A DNA stretch of 64,000 nt from Torreya grandis (Eukaryota; Streptophyta; Pinopsida; Cupressales; Taxaceae), in contig JARHVA010000081.1 of assembly GCA_037957365.1 (NCBI GenBank), positions 5,344,001-5,408,000 of the forward strand, read 5' to 3'. The notes under the pieces were generated by a model. That model had not been told where the DNA came from, ran no database searches, and saw only the letters and a list, made by a program, of their open reading frames with translations. Positions 54,298 to 64,000 of this stretch are shown piece after piece; position 1 is the first letter of the stretch; the number at the start of each line of letters is the position of its first letter. Position numbers and translations under genes: made by a program.

Positions 54298-56430
54298 ATG
54301 GAATTGCCCATGGTGTCGTTTTTGGGGCTCCTTGTCCTTATGATAGGAAAATCATGTTTCTGGTCGCCCTCTGCTTGTGCAGACGAAACCCTTGATTTAC
54401 AAGCTCTATCTTCCTTCAGGCATTCTATCACGACAGACCCCCTGAATGCTCTGGTCGGGTGGACGAACATTACCCATCACTGTAATTGGTCTGGTGTAAG
54501 CTGTGATTCACTTGGTAACATTGTATCAATCACTTTTCATGAGAAGCAGCTAGAGGGTGTCATTTCCCCTTTCCTGGCTAATATTTCTCATCTGACTACC
54601 CTGGATTTATCATCTAATTCCTTCCATGGCAGCATCCCGACCCAGCTTGTTCAGTGCTCTCATCTTAGGAAGTTGTTGCTCTCGTGCAACTCCCTGACAG
54701 GTACCATTCCTTTAAACGTGGGTAAGTTGGCTCGACTAGAGTCTCTGGACTTGGCCGACAACTTCTTGGTGGGAAGCATTCCAGACACCATCGGGAACTG
54801 CACCAGTTTGATGATAGCTAGCCTTCGAAATAATAAGTTATCAGGACCAATCCCTTCTGCCTTTGGTGGCTGCAGAAGCCTCCGCGGACTCGACTTGTCT
54901 CAGAATGTTCTGCAAGGTCAGATACCGGCCAATCTTTCTCACTTGTCCAACTTGGAGCGATTTCTGAATCTGTCAAATAATCGGTTTGAAGGAGAAATTC
55001 CAGCCGAACTTGGTAGCCTGAAGCTGTTAGAAAGTCTAGATCTTTCTTCCAACTTGCTCACGGGAAGCATACCATCTCAACTGTCAAATTTGACGAAGTT
55101 GAAGTTTCTAAATTTTTCTTACAATCAGCTGGAAGGCGCTGTTCCTCCCATTGGGATTCTTTCATATTTTAATTGGTCCAGTTTTGAGGGCAACGATAAG
55201 CTTTGTGGAGTGAATATTTCGAGGCCGTGCTCTGAGGTAGTGCATTCTCATAATCATCGACGACGCACTGTAATAGTTTCTTCTGCGGTTGCATCTGCTT
55301 TCTTTCTCATTTCACTGTTTTGCTTTGTTATATTTCGTCGTTATTATTATTTGTGCGCTCCAGGGTCGACAATAGAAATGATACGCTATCCTCCTGGATA
55401 TCGTAAAAAAGGGGATCTGCAGTTTGCAACCGACTCATTCAATGCCAATAATATAATTGGAAGCAGCAGCACCAGCATAATTTACAAAGGTCTCGTCTAC
55501 GATGGCACATGTTTTGCTGTGAATGTGTTTAAGATAGAGAACTCCGTAGAAGTTGAACTGTTTTTCAGTAGCGATGTGCAAAGGTTGCTCGGAATTAGAC
55601 ATCGGAATCTGGTGAAAGTACAGGGATTTGCTTCTGAGGGCCGTTTTAAGGCTTTAGTAACAGAATACGTGCCAAACGGAAGTTTGGATACGCTCATACA
55701 TGGTATAGGGGAACGGCGCGGGCTCTCGTTCGACCTGAACAAGCGCATAGATATCAGTATTTCCATAGCTGAAGCGCTTGTTCATCTCCACGATTACTGT
55801 GCTTCTCCTATCGTCCATTGTCACCTGAAGCCCACAAACATTTTTCTGGACGAAGATTTTGAGGCCCGTGTGAGTGATTTCGGTACAGCTAATATGCTTC
55901 GGAATTATCTTCAGCAAGAGCGTAGAGCATCGTCTGCTTTGGAGGGGACAATCAGCTATTTAGCGCCGGGTAAGAATGTGTGTTGTAATCAATTTTCTAT
56001 TATAACCTGTTTTTAGTTATATAGTGTAGAATAGAAAAATTATAACGGTTAAAGATTTGCAGAGATTGAGGAAATGAAACTGGTGACTCCCAAAGCTGAT
56101 GTTTTCAGCCTTGGCGTAATCCTGATGGAGTTGCTGACGAGGAGAAGGGCCAGTGTGGGTGTGGTGTCTGAGGGCGCAGAAAGATTGAGCTTGCGGCAGT
56201 GGATAGAAAATGGTATCAAAGGCGGCAGTTTAGTTTCACTGGTTGATCCAGCTCTGACGCACAACATAAGTGAAAGAGAAGGGGAGAAGATGTTGAATTT
56301 ATCAAAAATGTCCCTGCTGTGTACGGAAGAAATACCAGAAGAGCGTCCAAGGATGAGCCAAGTGCTTTCTTGGTTGGTCAATATCAAACAGGGTCGAATA
56401 GAGTGTGCCGTAGGATGTGACTATTTGTGA
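54298..56430 (+). CDS. LRR receptor-like pseudokinase, FLS2/EFR class (LRR-XII)
   Basis: Two exons, 54,298-55,969 and 56,063-56,430, give 679 residues. Residues 1-28 are a signal peptide. An N-terminal LRR cap with the C62-x6-C69 pair (CNWSGVSC) is followed by nine LRRs of the LxGxIP plant type (about 76-295), a C-terminal NDKLCG cap, a transmembrane helix at 324-346 and a kinase domain (about 372-665). The intron of 93 bp (GTAAG..TTGCAG) splits the Glu of the APE motif, the position used by FLS2-type receptors. The kinase has N409 where the ATP-binding Lys should be (FAVNVF), HCHLKPTN with H509 in place of the catalytic Asp, a poor glycine loop (IGSSSTSIIYKG), but DFG (527-529) intact. FLS2 relatives have more than 20 LRRs. 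It is probably a membrane receptor pseudokinase or a recently silenced gene. The start is chosen because the signal peptide begins there and the duplicated leader ends there. Confidence 0.85.
55970..56062 (+). other. Intron of the LRR receptor gene
   Basis: 93 bp, GTAAGAATG donor and TTGCAG acceptor. Splicing joins ..YLAP to EIEEMKLVTPKADVFSLG.. in frame (phase 1). Without splicing the first exon would run on for about 16 codons to a TAG at 56,014. Confidence 0.85.
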
Positions 56431-56546
56431 TGTTTCTTTGCCATTAGCTCTCTACTGTTACTATTTTTTTCCTGTTTAACCGTACTGCCTTTTGCTTTTA
56501 TCAAGGATTGCTACTGTATATGTAGTCAACAATATTTTGTTAAAGT

Positions 56547-56552
56547 AATAAA
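56547..56552 (+). terminator. Polyadenylation signal of the LRR receptor gene
   Basis: AATAAA, 117 bases after the stop codon. Confidence 0.5.
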
Positions 56553-56639
56553 CGGAACATAATTTGTATTATGTTTTTGTTTATCACTCCCCAAAGGGAT
56601 ACTCTTGCCAAGATTAATTTCAGTTGCAATCAATTTTTT

Positions 56640-56990
56640 TTTTTTTTAAAAATACATTAAAATATTTAAATTTTTTTAAAAGTTATTAAGTGCATTTCTT
56701 AATTCAAAATATTAAAAAAATATTTATAGTATTTTGATTGGTGGAATCTTTTTGTATGTTATTCCCCATTCTAAATTTGCTGATGTCAACAGCAATTAAA
56801 ATATTGTCGGTGCATAAAAATGTTAAATGAAATATTAGCTTTTTAAAAGTTGACTAGTAAATATTTTAATACAAAATATTGTTAAATTAGTTATTAGTGT
56901 TTTGATTGGTGGAAACCTTTTGTATGTTATTCCCCACTCCAAATTCACTCATAAATACTTAAACACTTAAAACACTCTTAGTGCATTAAA
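56640..56990 (+). repeat. Tandem duplication of about 169 bp
   Basis: TTTGATTGGTGGAA..CTTTTTGTATGTTATTCCCCA-like text occurs at 56,732 and 56,901. Surrounding AT-rich sequence is also shared, giving two units with a period of about 169 bp. Confidence 0.6.
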
Positions 56991-57580
56991 ATATTAAATA
57001 AAATATTACAAGAGTGTCTTTTCATTGCATTAATATCTAACATGTACATTTATGTTTTTACTGATTAAAAGTGTTATTATACCTCTGACACAGTGATGAT
57101 GGAGATGTTTGAGTGGAGTGAAGGATGGTCGGTTACATGACATTCATCACTCTAGTGGTAATCCATTGTTTTACTTCCCACTCATTGCTAATTGTTGAAG
57201 TCATGGAGTCATGAATACACCAGGTTACTATTCTTGGATTGCTTGCTACATTCTTTTGTAGTAAGTAAATTGAGTTCTTTTCGGGTTGCACTTTGATTCT
57301 TTTACTTGCATATCATTGTGTACAAATGTGCCTTGATTTTACGTTATGTTTTACTTCTTAGACTATGCTTTTCCTTGTATCAAGGTCTTTTCTTAATTTT
57401 TTTTTGGCAAAATTTGATCATGCTTTTTGTTTAGATAAGAAGATCATTTTTTTTGTTTAATTTTGTTGATAAGAATTATAATACATACAAGACGGTCCAC
57501 ATTGTGTGTATGAAGTTAGTAGTTTATCCCCCAATGCATTGGCTTCTTGCACCATTTAGGCATGGACTTATGCCGGAGGA
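56991..57580. other. Spacer, nothing seen
   Basis: No gene or repeat recognised on either strand. Confidence 0.4.
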
Positions 57581-57767
57581 CTAAACGCAGTTTTGTTCAA
57601 AGGTCATCCTAATGTCTCTTGAAGGTGACATTAGAAAAGGGTTTCATCAATGTTCTCCTTTTAATGGTTGGTGCTAAAGGCAGTTTTGTTCAAAGGTCAT
57701 CCTAATGTCTCTTGAAGGTGACATTAGGAAAGGGTTTCATCAATGTTCTCCTTTTAATGGTTGGTGC
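57581..57767 (+). repeat. 93-bp tandem duplication
   Basis: Two almost identical units begin at about 57,582 and 57,675 (TAAA(C/G)GCAGTTTTGTTC). They differ at only a few bases, so the duplication is recent. Confidence 0.9.
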
Positions 57768-60452
57768 ATGTTTTGCCAATATGTTGTGATGTTAGGGTCT
57801 ACAAACTTACTTTGATTTGTAATCTAAAAATAGATGAAAGAATGAATGATTACAAACATATGGTAATGCAATGAATGGAAAATATTTATACTCATATCTT
57901 GGTTAATAAAAATACACACAATCTTGTTTGCTTCTCCCTTATTGCATCTTGTTATCCATTGCCCCTTAGGGAAATTGGTTGCAACTTGAAAGTCCATGTT
58001 TGATTTCATTTTTATTTTTTCATTTGGCCATGTATATATGATCATCAGAGATGACGCAGCATCGGTGCGATAATCTAATTGAATTTTTATTCTACTTAAG
58101 ATTGCACTGATTATGTTTCAAAAAAATTCATCATCACATTGAAATCATAACATTCACCACTTATTTCCTCAAATTCCTCACTGGGCCCTGGGAAAGGCAG
58201 TATGCAAGTTGATTGATATTGAATTAGATATGCTTGTAACTCTACCACATATTTTATTATGGCGTGGGCAATATCTCATTCTATTTAAAATGTTTGTGGT
58301 GCAGACTGAAGTAACTAAACTTGCGCTTGGAAAGTATTATTGGACTACTCAACAGTCTAGCTCTATTGCCATTGACTTGATGAAGATTTTGGTAAAGAGC
58401 ATCTCAAAAATCTATGTTGATGAAGGAGCAAGCATCTGGGAGTTGAGATAACTGATGTCAAATTACTAATGTTTGCTTGATAAGTCAAATGTATTTGGAT
58501 TTAATCATCATTACAATTGTATATGGTATCTTGATTTTGAGAAACCAAACTTATCTTTTCATAAGGATGCAAGTTGCAAGGTAAGGATATTTTACACTAG
58601 TATGTTTTCTATTCAATTAAATTTTAGTATCATGTCCATGGATTTGTCACTTGTATTTTATCCTTCAAAAAAACTTTCTAATTTTTTCTCTTATTGTTTG
58701 TTGTGCGACAAGAGGAGTAGTGCAAAGGCCTTAAAATGTTATATCAAAAGCTATAGGGATATATCCTTAAGAACATCTTTGTGTTTTTAGGTATCTTTCA
58801 AGACTGACAATATTTGTTTGAAAATCCAAAAGTAGTCATATATAAAGGTGAATGTAGACTCTAACACTTATGTGAGATTACGGAGGTAATCATATATGAA
58901 TGTGGACATGTAGAATGTGACTTACTCTATTAGTGGAGTAATATATTCTCTTCACAATCTAACATTTTATTATACATGGATATTGTTAAGGTCATAGGGC
59001 TCCAAAGCTTCTCAGACTTTTATATTTATTCTTTTCAATACTATTTGATAGGTATTTACTTTGCTACATTTAGGGTGTTGCGTCTCATTTAGATATTATG
59101 TTGGTTTAATTTTTGTCATTATTTTCCAACATGTTTTATCACACACAGGAGAGACAATTTTGTTTCTCTATTAAAGTTTGTTTATGTTTTCAAAATCAGA
59201 AGGAATGCAAATACATAATTCTTGATCAGTAACAATGCTTCCTACAATTATTTGTGATTGATATGTATATTAGATTATATTTCTCTTGTTTCAAATCCAC
59301 CCTAGACACTTTTGTTCATTAGCTAATTATGATGATTGTTAGTTTGCTTACCATTAACTAATTCATTTGGCTAAATTTTAGGAATGGAGCTACTTCAGGG
59401 TAGCTTTCTTTTCCATTGATCACAACTATGGCTTGTTCAAGAAAATGCATCATTCCTTGCACTCATTTGATCTTTGTACTAGTGTAAGTAGCCATATTCC
59501 ACCATTTCCCTATTTTGCATGGTGTGAAATTATTGACTCTCACACTTGCTACTATTATAACATAACAACTAAAATATTTATATGCCTCTATCCTTGCAAA
59601 GGGATGCTTGTGATCATCATCCAATGAGAAAAACATGTAAAGTTTTAAAATGAAACAATCAATAATATTTTACTTGGTATAACTTTATAATAGTAGGGTG
59701 AGTTAATTTAAACATGCCTATGACTTATCTAAAAACTAGGTTGGGGTCTTATTGTGTTTTTTTGTCTATTATTTTTATGCAAACTATTTGGCCAATTTTG
59801 ATGTTTTTTGTGAGGTACACTTTTGAGAATTATAAGGAATGTAAATCCATAATTCTTCATTAACAATAGTATAAACATGTGATACACTTTATTTTTAAAA
59901 ACTTATTTGTACTTTCTTCCTCCTTTTGCTTTAGACCTCTTTGTAGCATAAATGTACATTGCTTTTTAACTTTTTTCAAGTGTATATTTTTTCTATAGCT
60001 TCTTTCACTTGGTTAAATTTCTTAAAGAGGGTGTTCATTTTATACTATGTTATGCTCAATGCATAAAATCAAAAAGTGTCACTTCTATGGTGCTCTTGCT
60101 GGGCAAGATCGAGTACATGAATGACCAAATCAACAATCTCAATGATTCTAATTAAGAGATTATAATGGGTATGAAGCTTCATATTGTCATTAGATTTTCT
60201 CACCTTGCATTGTTGTTGATTAAAGCATTTAATGTTTTTAATGCTTGATTTCTACTAATAATTATGATGTTGTAAAAACTAACTTAAAAAGGTGCCATGA
60301 TAAAGGAAGTATCCAAAGACTTTCTGAAACCAAAATCCACCCATAAATAGTCCATAATGTGTATCTAAATTATTATTATTTGATAAACACATTTTTTGGG
60401 TTAGATGAAAGAATGATATCAAATGTGGTCTTGAGAAAGAAGAAATCATAAC
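57768..60452. other. Spacer with unidentified short ORFs
   Basis: ORFs at 58,209-58,451 (80 codons, containing TEVTKLALGKYYWTTQQSSS) and 58,473-58,790 are open but carry no recognisable domain. The first has an acceptor-like TGGTGCAG at 58,295-58,302 before the more protein-like part, so an exon remnant is possible. Otherwise the region is AT-rich spacer. Confidence 0.35.
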
Positions 60453-60836
60453 ATGAGCTTAGAAGATATTGCAAGGAAGGGCGTTATTTATGCATATATA
60501 CTGAGATCACCCAAATCTAAAAAATTAATGATGTATGTTCATAACCTATTTGATAGCCATGACTCAGCAAAGGTGTTCCACTATTTGGTCAACACTGGTA
60601 ATCTTAGGGAAGGAAACACTAAATTAACTGAGTATCTAGAAAGTGATATTGTATCAAGAGAGAGACATTATAATTTTATCATTACCAAGTTCAACATTGA
60701 CATCATGAAACTGAGAATTTTTCTAATTGAGCACTATATTGACTATAAGATAGAGCTTCCATTTAGATATGTTCATCGTATACATCTCCACATCAAAGAG
60801 GTTCAAAGCTTATTTTGCTTCTGGGTTGTATACTAG
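60453..60836 (+). CDS. Unidentified 127-residue ORF
   Basis: An uninterrupted frame from ATG to TAG. The protein is rich in Ile, Tyr, His and Lys, with mixed charged and hydrophobic stretches (SLEDIARKGVIYAYI, DSHDSAKVFHYLVNTG, EYLESDIVSRERHYNFIITK). No signal peptide, membrane segment or known motif is visible. It could be an exon of a decayed gene, part of an unidentified transposon or chance in an AT-rich region; its length and even composition make chance somewhat less likely. No neighbouring gene gives context. Confidence 0.3.
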   Translation: MSLEDIARKGVIYAYILRSPKSKKLMMYVHNLFDSHDSAKVFHYLVNTGNLREGNTKLTEYLESDIVSRERHYNFIITKFNIDIMKLRIFLIEHYIDYKIELPFRYVHRIHLHIKEVQSLFCFWVVY

Positions 60837-61673
60837 GGAATCTCTTCCCTTTACTTTGATTTTGTTTTATGGATACTTACTTATATACATCATCTTTCAG
60901 TCTAGTACTTGTGTTAATACCAACACTAAACCATGATGCTTATGCTTGTTACAATATGAAGTGTTTAACTATCTATGGACACATATAGTGAACTATTATG
61001 TCACACAATAAAAACCTTGCTATTGGCATAGCCATGTTTTAAGATTTTACTACGTTTAAGCCATGACTACATATAAATGATTAAAGCAAGATCAAAGCAC
61101 CATGGCCCTTGCAATGATAAATAAGTAATTAGAATTCAATTAGTGGTACTGATAAGATACAAAATAACTCCTATAAGAGAAAACAAGTTAGAACAAAAGT
61201 AACTATATAAAGTTAGACTATGCATCATAGAAAGATATCTAATCAAGTCTTCGATCATTAACATTTGGAGGCCCTGAACATGTGTCTAGAATGACATTCT
61301 TTTATCATAATTCAAGTTGTCCCTTAATCTTTTCAAGCATAAAGCGTAGATCTTGGTTCTAAGTGTTCATTTAGCCTAGATACAAATATATAGAAGAATG
61401 TATATGATTGTTGAATAGATAAAACTTATTCGTTCCTAGAGTATAATTTTTGGGAGCCATTATTTTAAACATAAAAGAAAATAACCAACCAACAAATATT
61501 CCAAATGACTAAGAGAGTCGAGGGAGAGATAATGTTAATCAAGGGAGTTTTTTATTGTAATTATTCAGTAAGATGTTTGGAAGAAAGGAGAGAAGGAAAT
61601 AATAGAGCTGAGAGGAAGATGAGAAATGCCAAAAGAGGTGGGGGATAGTTTCGAAGATAGGGTAAAAGATGCA
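60837..61673. other. Spacer, nothing seen
   Basis: No gene or repeat recognised. Confidence 0.4.
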
Positions 61674-62890
61674 TTTTTTTTGTAGAAAGACAAATTTTGG
61701 ATAAGGTGAAATTAATATGAAGTTTCATGTGTAGGATATACTAAAGAAATAGTTGATATTTGGCCTCAATTAACTGCCAAATAGTATTATCCATGTGTTT
61801 CCATTGATGGTCAAAGAAGGAAATGGACCACTTAGTGTTAAGAGAATCTTCTTATAGGAATAGCCACTGAGTGTGTTGATACAAAAACCTTTGCATGGTA
61901 GTGGTAATCGCCACTTGGTTTTTCCAAATCCAATATTTCTAAGGGAGTGTATGATTGATAGTGATTTTATGAAGAAAATTAGGTTGGACTAGATGTATAA
62001 GAGAAGTATATATTTGTGTATGATTTACAAGTAGACAAAATATATTATGTAATAAGTCTCAAAGAAATAATTACTAGTATCTTTATCCTAAATATCCTTA
62101 ATTGTATTAATGTTTTTGTTTGTAAAATATTTGTTGTTGAATTATAGTTAGACAACAAGGTGAATGCCATTAATTGAATAACCCAATTTTATCAAAGATT
62201 AGAGTTGGGGATACTCAATCTATGATTAAAGGATCAGTGGTGTTATTCGAGAGTATGGGCCATTTTCTACCAATTTTATTATCTCTTAGAGGAAGATACT
62301 AAAATTATATAAAAAAGGAAGTGCATTTAGAATATTTTATTCCAAAGGAATGGAGGTCTAAGGGGCTTTGTGAGTCACATGTTGAACACGTGCCCTAATA
62401 AGGATCTTCCAAGTTTGGGTACCTTTGGTAGCTATTGTAAACCATTTAGCACCTTTCTTATAGTGTGTGAATGATTCCAATCCCACCTATATTTTTGGGT
62501 TGAGTGGAAAGATCTAGTGAATAAAAACCATCCCTTTCTTACTAGAGTTGTTAGGCCAAAGGAAACTGTAGACCAACTATGTAATTTTGTTATACATTGA
62601 TTTTGAAGGAGACCTACAAGATGAGTAGTAGGCATGGTTATTAAAAAAAAATGTGATTGATAAAATTCAACATGCTTGCTATGGAGATAAATTTTTAAGA
62701 CTAGTTTCCACCTTATTTTGAATTTTATTGAGCATTTAATCCCTCATGTCCCATGGGGAAAGATAAATACCAAATGGTATACCTAGGTAGTGGGTAATAT
62801 TCTGATGGGGGATGATGCTCCATGCTAGGGGGATTTAAGATAATTTTGGAGAGGAATCATGTCAATGTGGACTCTAAGTTAATGGATACA
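61674..62890 (-). mobile_element. 5'-truncated LINE fragment (ORF2 3' half)
   Basis: On the minus strand the text at about 62,800-62,520 reads HYLGIPFGIYLSPWD, MLNKIQNKVETSLKNLSP, HAYYSSCRSPSKSMYNKI and LVYSFLWPNNSSKKGMVFI. This is the post-polymerase region of plant LINEs and corresponds to 28,060-27,820 of the large LINE. Farther 3' the frames are too broken to read, and a run of eight T at 61,674-61,681 may be the poly-A end. No target duplication was found. Confidence 0.65.
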
Positions 62891-63469
62891 TATAACCATG
62901 TAATGCCTATATAATTATAAATTAAAAAAACTCGTTAATAGATTATGATCTTTCCTTATCAAAAATTCCATTTCAAGTATTTAGATTATGTGGAAACCAT
63001 TTTTTTAGGCAATTAAATTAGTGGTTTTAAATACAAATAAATTTAAGTGGGATAATTGATTAAGAATTGAATCATATGTTTAGTGTCCACCCATGTATCA
63101 TCATTCGATTGGCTAGTTCTTTATTATTGGAAAAATAAAGTGCAACTATTATTACGATTATTATGAAAAAATAATAATATACATGAGGTTACAAAGTGGT
63201 TAACCCTAAGATGGGATCTATATTGGAGTTATATAGATGTACTAATGGGGTATATATAAATGAAATGACACAAGGGTGTTAATCATATCTATAGCAAGCC
63301 AATTAGTTGCTAAACTCATATATAAACATAAGCTAAATTTATTATGCTGACATAGTCTAAATATGGAAACTACAACTATACTAGATATATAAAAGACAAA
63401 GAAGTGAAGTAATTAGCTTGTTCTAATTTTAATGTAGCTCTAGATCTAAAACAAGTGAAAAAAAGGCAG
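62891..63469. other. AT-rich spacer before LTR
   Basis: No coding signal. A purine run GAAAAAAAGGCAG ends at 63,469 directly before the LTR start and may be its polypurine tract. Confidence 0.4.
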
Positions 63470-64000
63470 TGTATACACATAATATTTTCAAACATTATCA
63501 ATTATTGATGCTTTTAATCTTGTAGGAACCTGTCGAGTCTCAATCTCTCTAAGTGCATACCTTAAGGGGTGTACTGGGAAATGGGTGGGTAGACAATTGG
63601 TGCTTCATAGAATTGTTTTCCATTTTCTACTAATTATTATCTACACACCCATCTCCTAACAACATTCCCCTAAGCTTTGCCTCCTATTTTTCACCCTCCT
63701 CTAGTCATTTTCTGCCTTCATTATCCTTTCCCTAGCCTAAAATATTTTTTGATGGTTTGCATTACATTGTTGGCCCATCAACCTTGTAATATAAATGATA
63801 AATCTTATTTAGGGTCTAGGTTAGCCCCTGGCCAACCTAGATCGAGACCTAATTCATTTTTGACAATAACAATACAAGGTCAATTGGGTCGACCTTGTCG
63901 ATCAATTTTTTTGAAAAAGACTAGGGTTAAATCCATCTATATAAACACATCCATTTCATAATTTCTAAGAGAAATTAAGAAGAAGAGATGTATATTTCAT
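63470..64000 (+). repeat. Start of a Tat-type gypsy LTR, cut by window edge
   Basis: It begins TGTATACACATAA as does 11,573 and follows that LTR through GGGTGGGTAGAC, TTGGTGCTTCA, a GGTCAATTGGGTCGACC-like module and a TATATAAA box at 63,938. It is shorter in places and diverged. The preceding purine tract suggests a 3' LTR, but no pol was seen to its left. Confidence 0.65.

Noticed and set aside
56640..57000. Duplicated AT-rich block downstream of the receptor gene as an LTR pair
   Set aside because: Units are adjacent and about 169 bp long, with no primer site, polypurine tract or interior; a plain tandem duplication.
1..64000. CRISPR array, rRNA genes or prokaryotic operons
   Set aside because: None seen; domains, intron and transposons are those of a plant nuclear genome.

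Overview
The window reads as nuclear DNA of a large, repeat-rich seed-plant genome. A conifer or other gymnosperm is my guess, from the density of old nested LTR retrotransposons and the single gene in 64 kb; no single marker proves it. The transposon domains (plant Ty1/copia, the Tat clade of Ty3/gypsy, L1-type LINE with DUF4283-like ORF1) and the one gene (LRR receptor kinase of the FLS2-like class) are all plant types.

Layout. 1-3137: gag-only Ty1/copia element, 5' LTR cut by the window edge, inserted in the gag of a decayed Tat-type Ty3/gypsy element. 3138 to about 12,330: that gypsy element with gag, protease, reverse transcriptase, RNase H, a second archaeal-type RNase H, integrase, an antisense ORF and an LTR. 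About 12,830-19,250: decayed SIRE-like copia with gag, long 3' untranslated part and a very long LTR-like block. 19,330-22,206: an old copia LTR with primer-binding site, then a short element with two ~650-750 bp direct repeats. 22.2-25.9 kb: AT-rich spacer holding a two-exon pseudogene of transcription elongation factor ELOF1/Elf1. 25,900-31,939: an essentially full-length but dead LINE on the minus strand with a 10-bp target-site duplication. 33,554-38,739 and 41,815-47,148: two copia elements in opposite orientation with nearly the same coding interior but different LTRs. Between them lies a small graveyard of gene fragments: an F-box/kelch pseudogene, the 5' end of an LRR receptor kinase gene and a duplicated unidentified block. 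47,574-51,489: a younger copia derivative keeping only gag and protease, with 710-728 bp LTRs and a 5-bp target-site duplication. 51,852-52,224: LTR of the same family as 19,330. 52.4-53.6 kb: LINE ORF1 fragment.

54,298-56,430 is the only gene that looks intact: a two-exon LRR receptor-like protein (679 aa, 93-bp intron at the site used by FLS2/EFR-class receptors). Its kinase lacks the ATP-binding lysine (Asn) and the catalytic aspartate (His), so it is probably a receptor pseudokinase. The rest to 64,000 is spacer with short tandem duplications, two unidentified ORFs, a 5'-truncated LINE and the start of an LTR related to the one at 11,573.

There is no operon-like cooperation between genes here. 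What ties the window together is transposon history: repeated generation of gag-only copia derivatives, LTR exchange between related elements, and palindromic motif arrays in several LTRs and leaders. All identity statements come from reading by eye, without alignment or database search.
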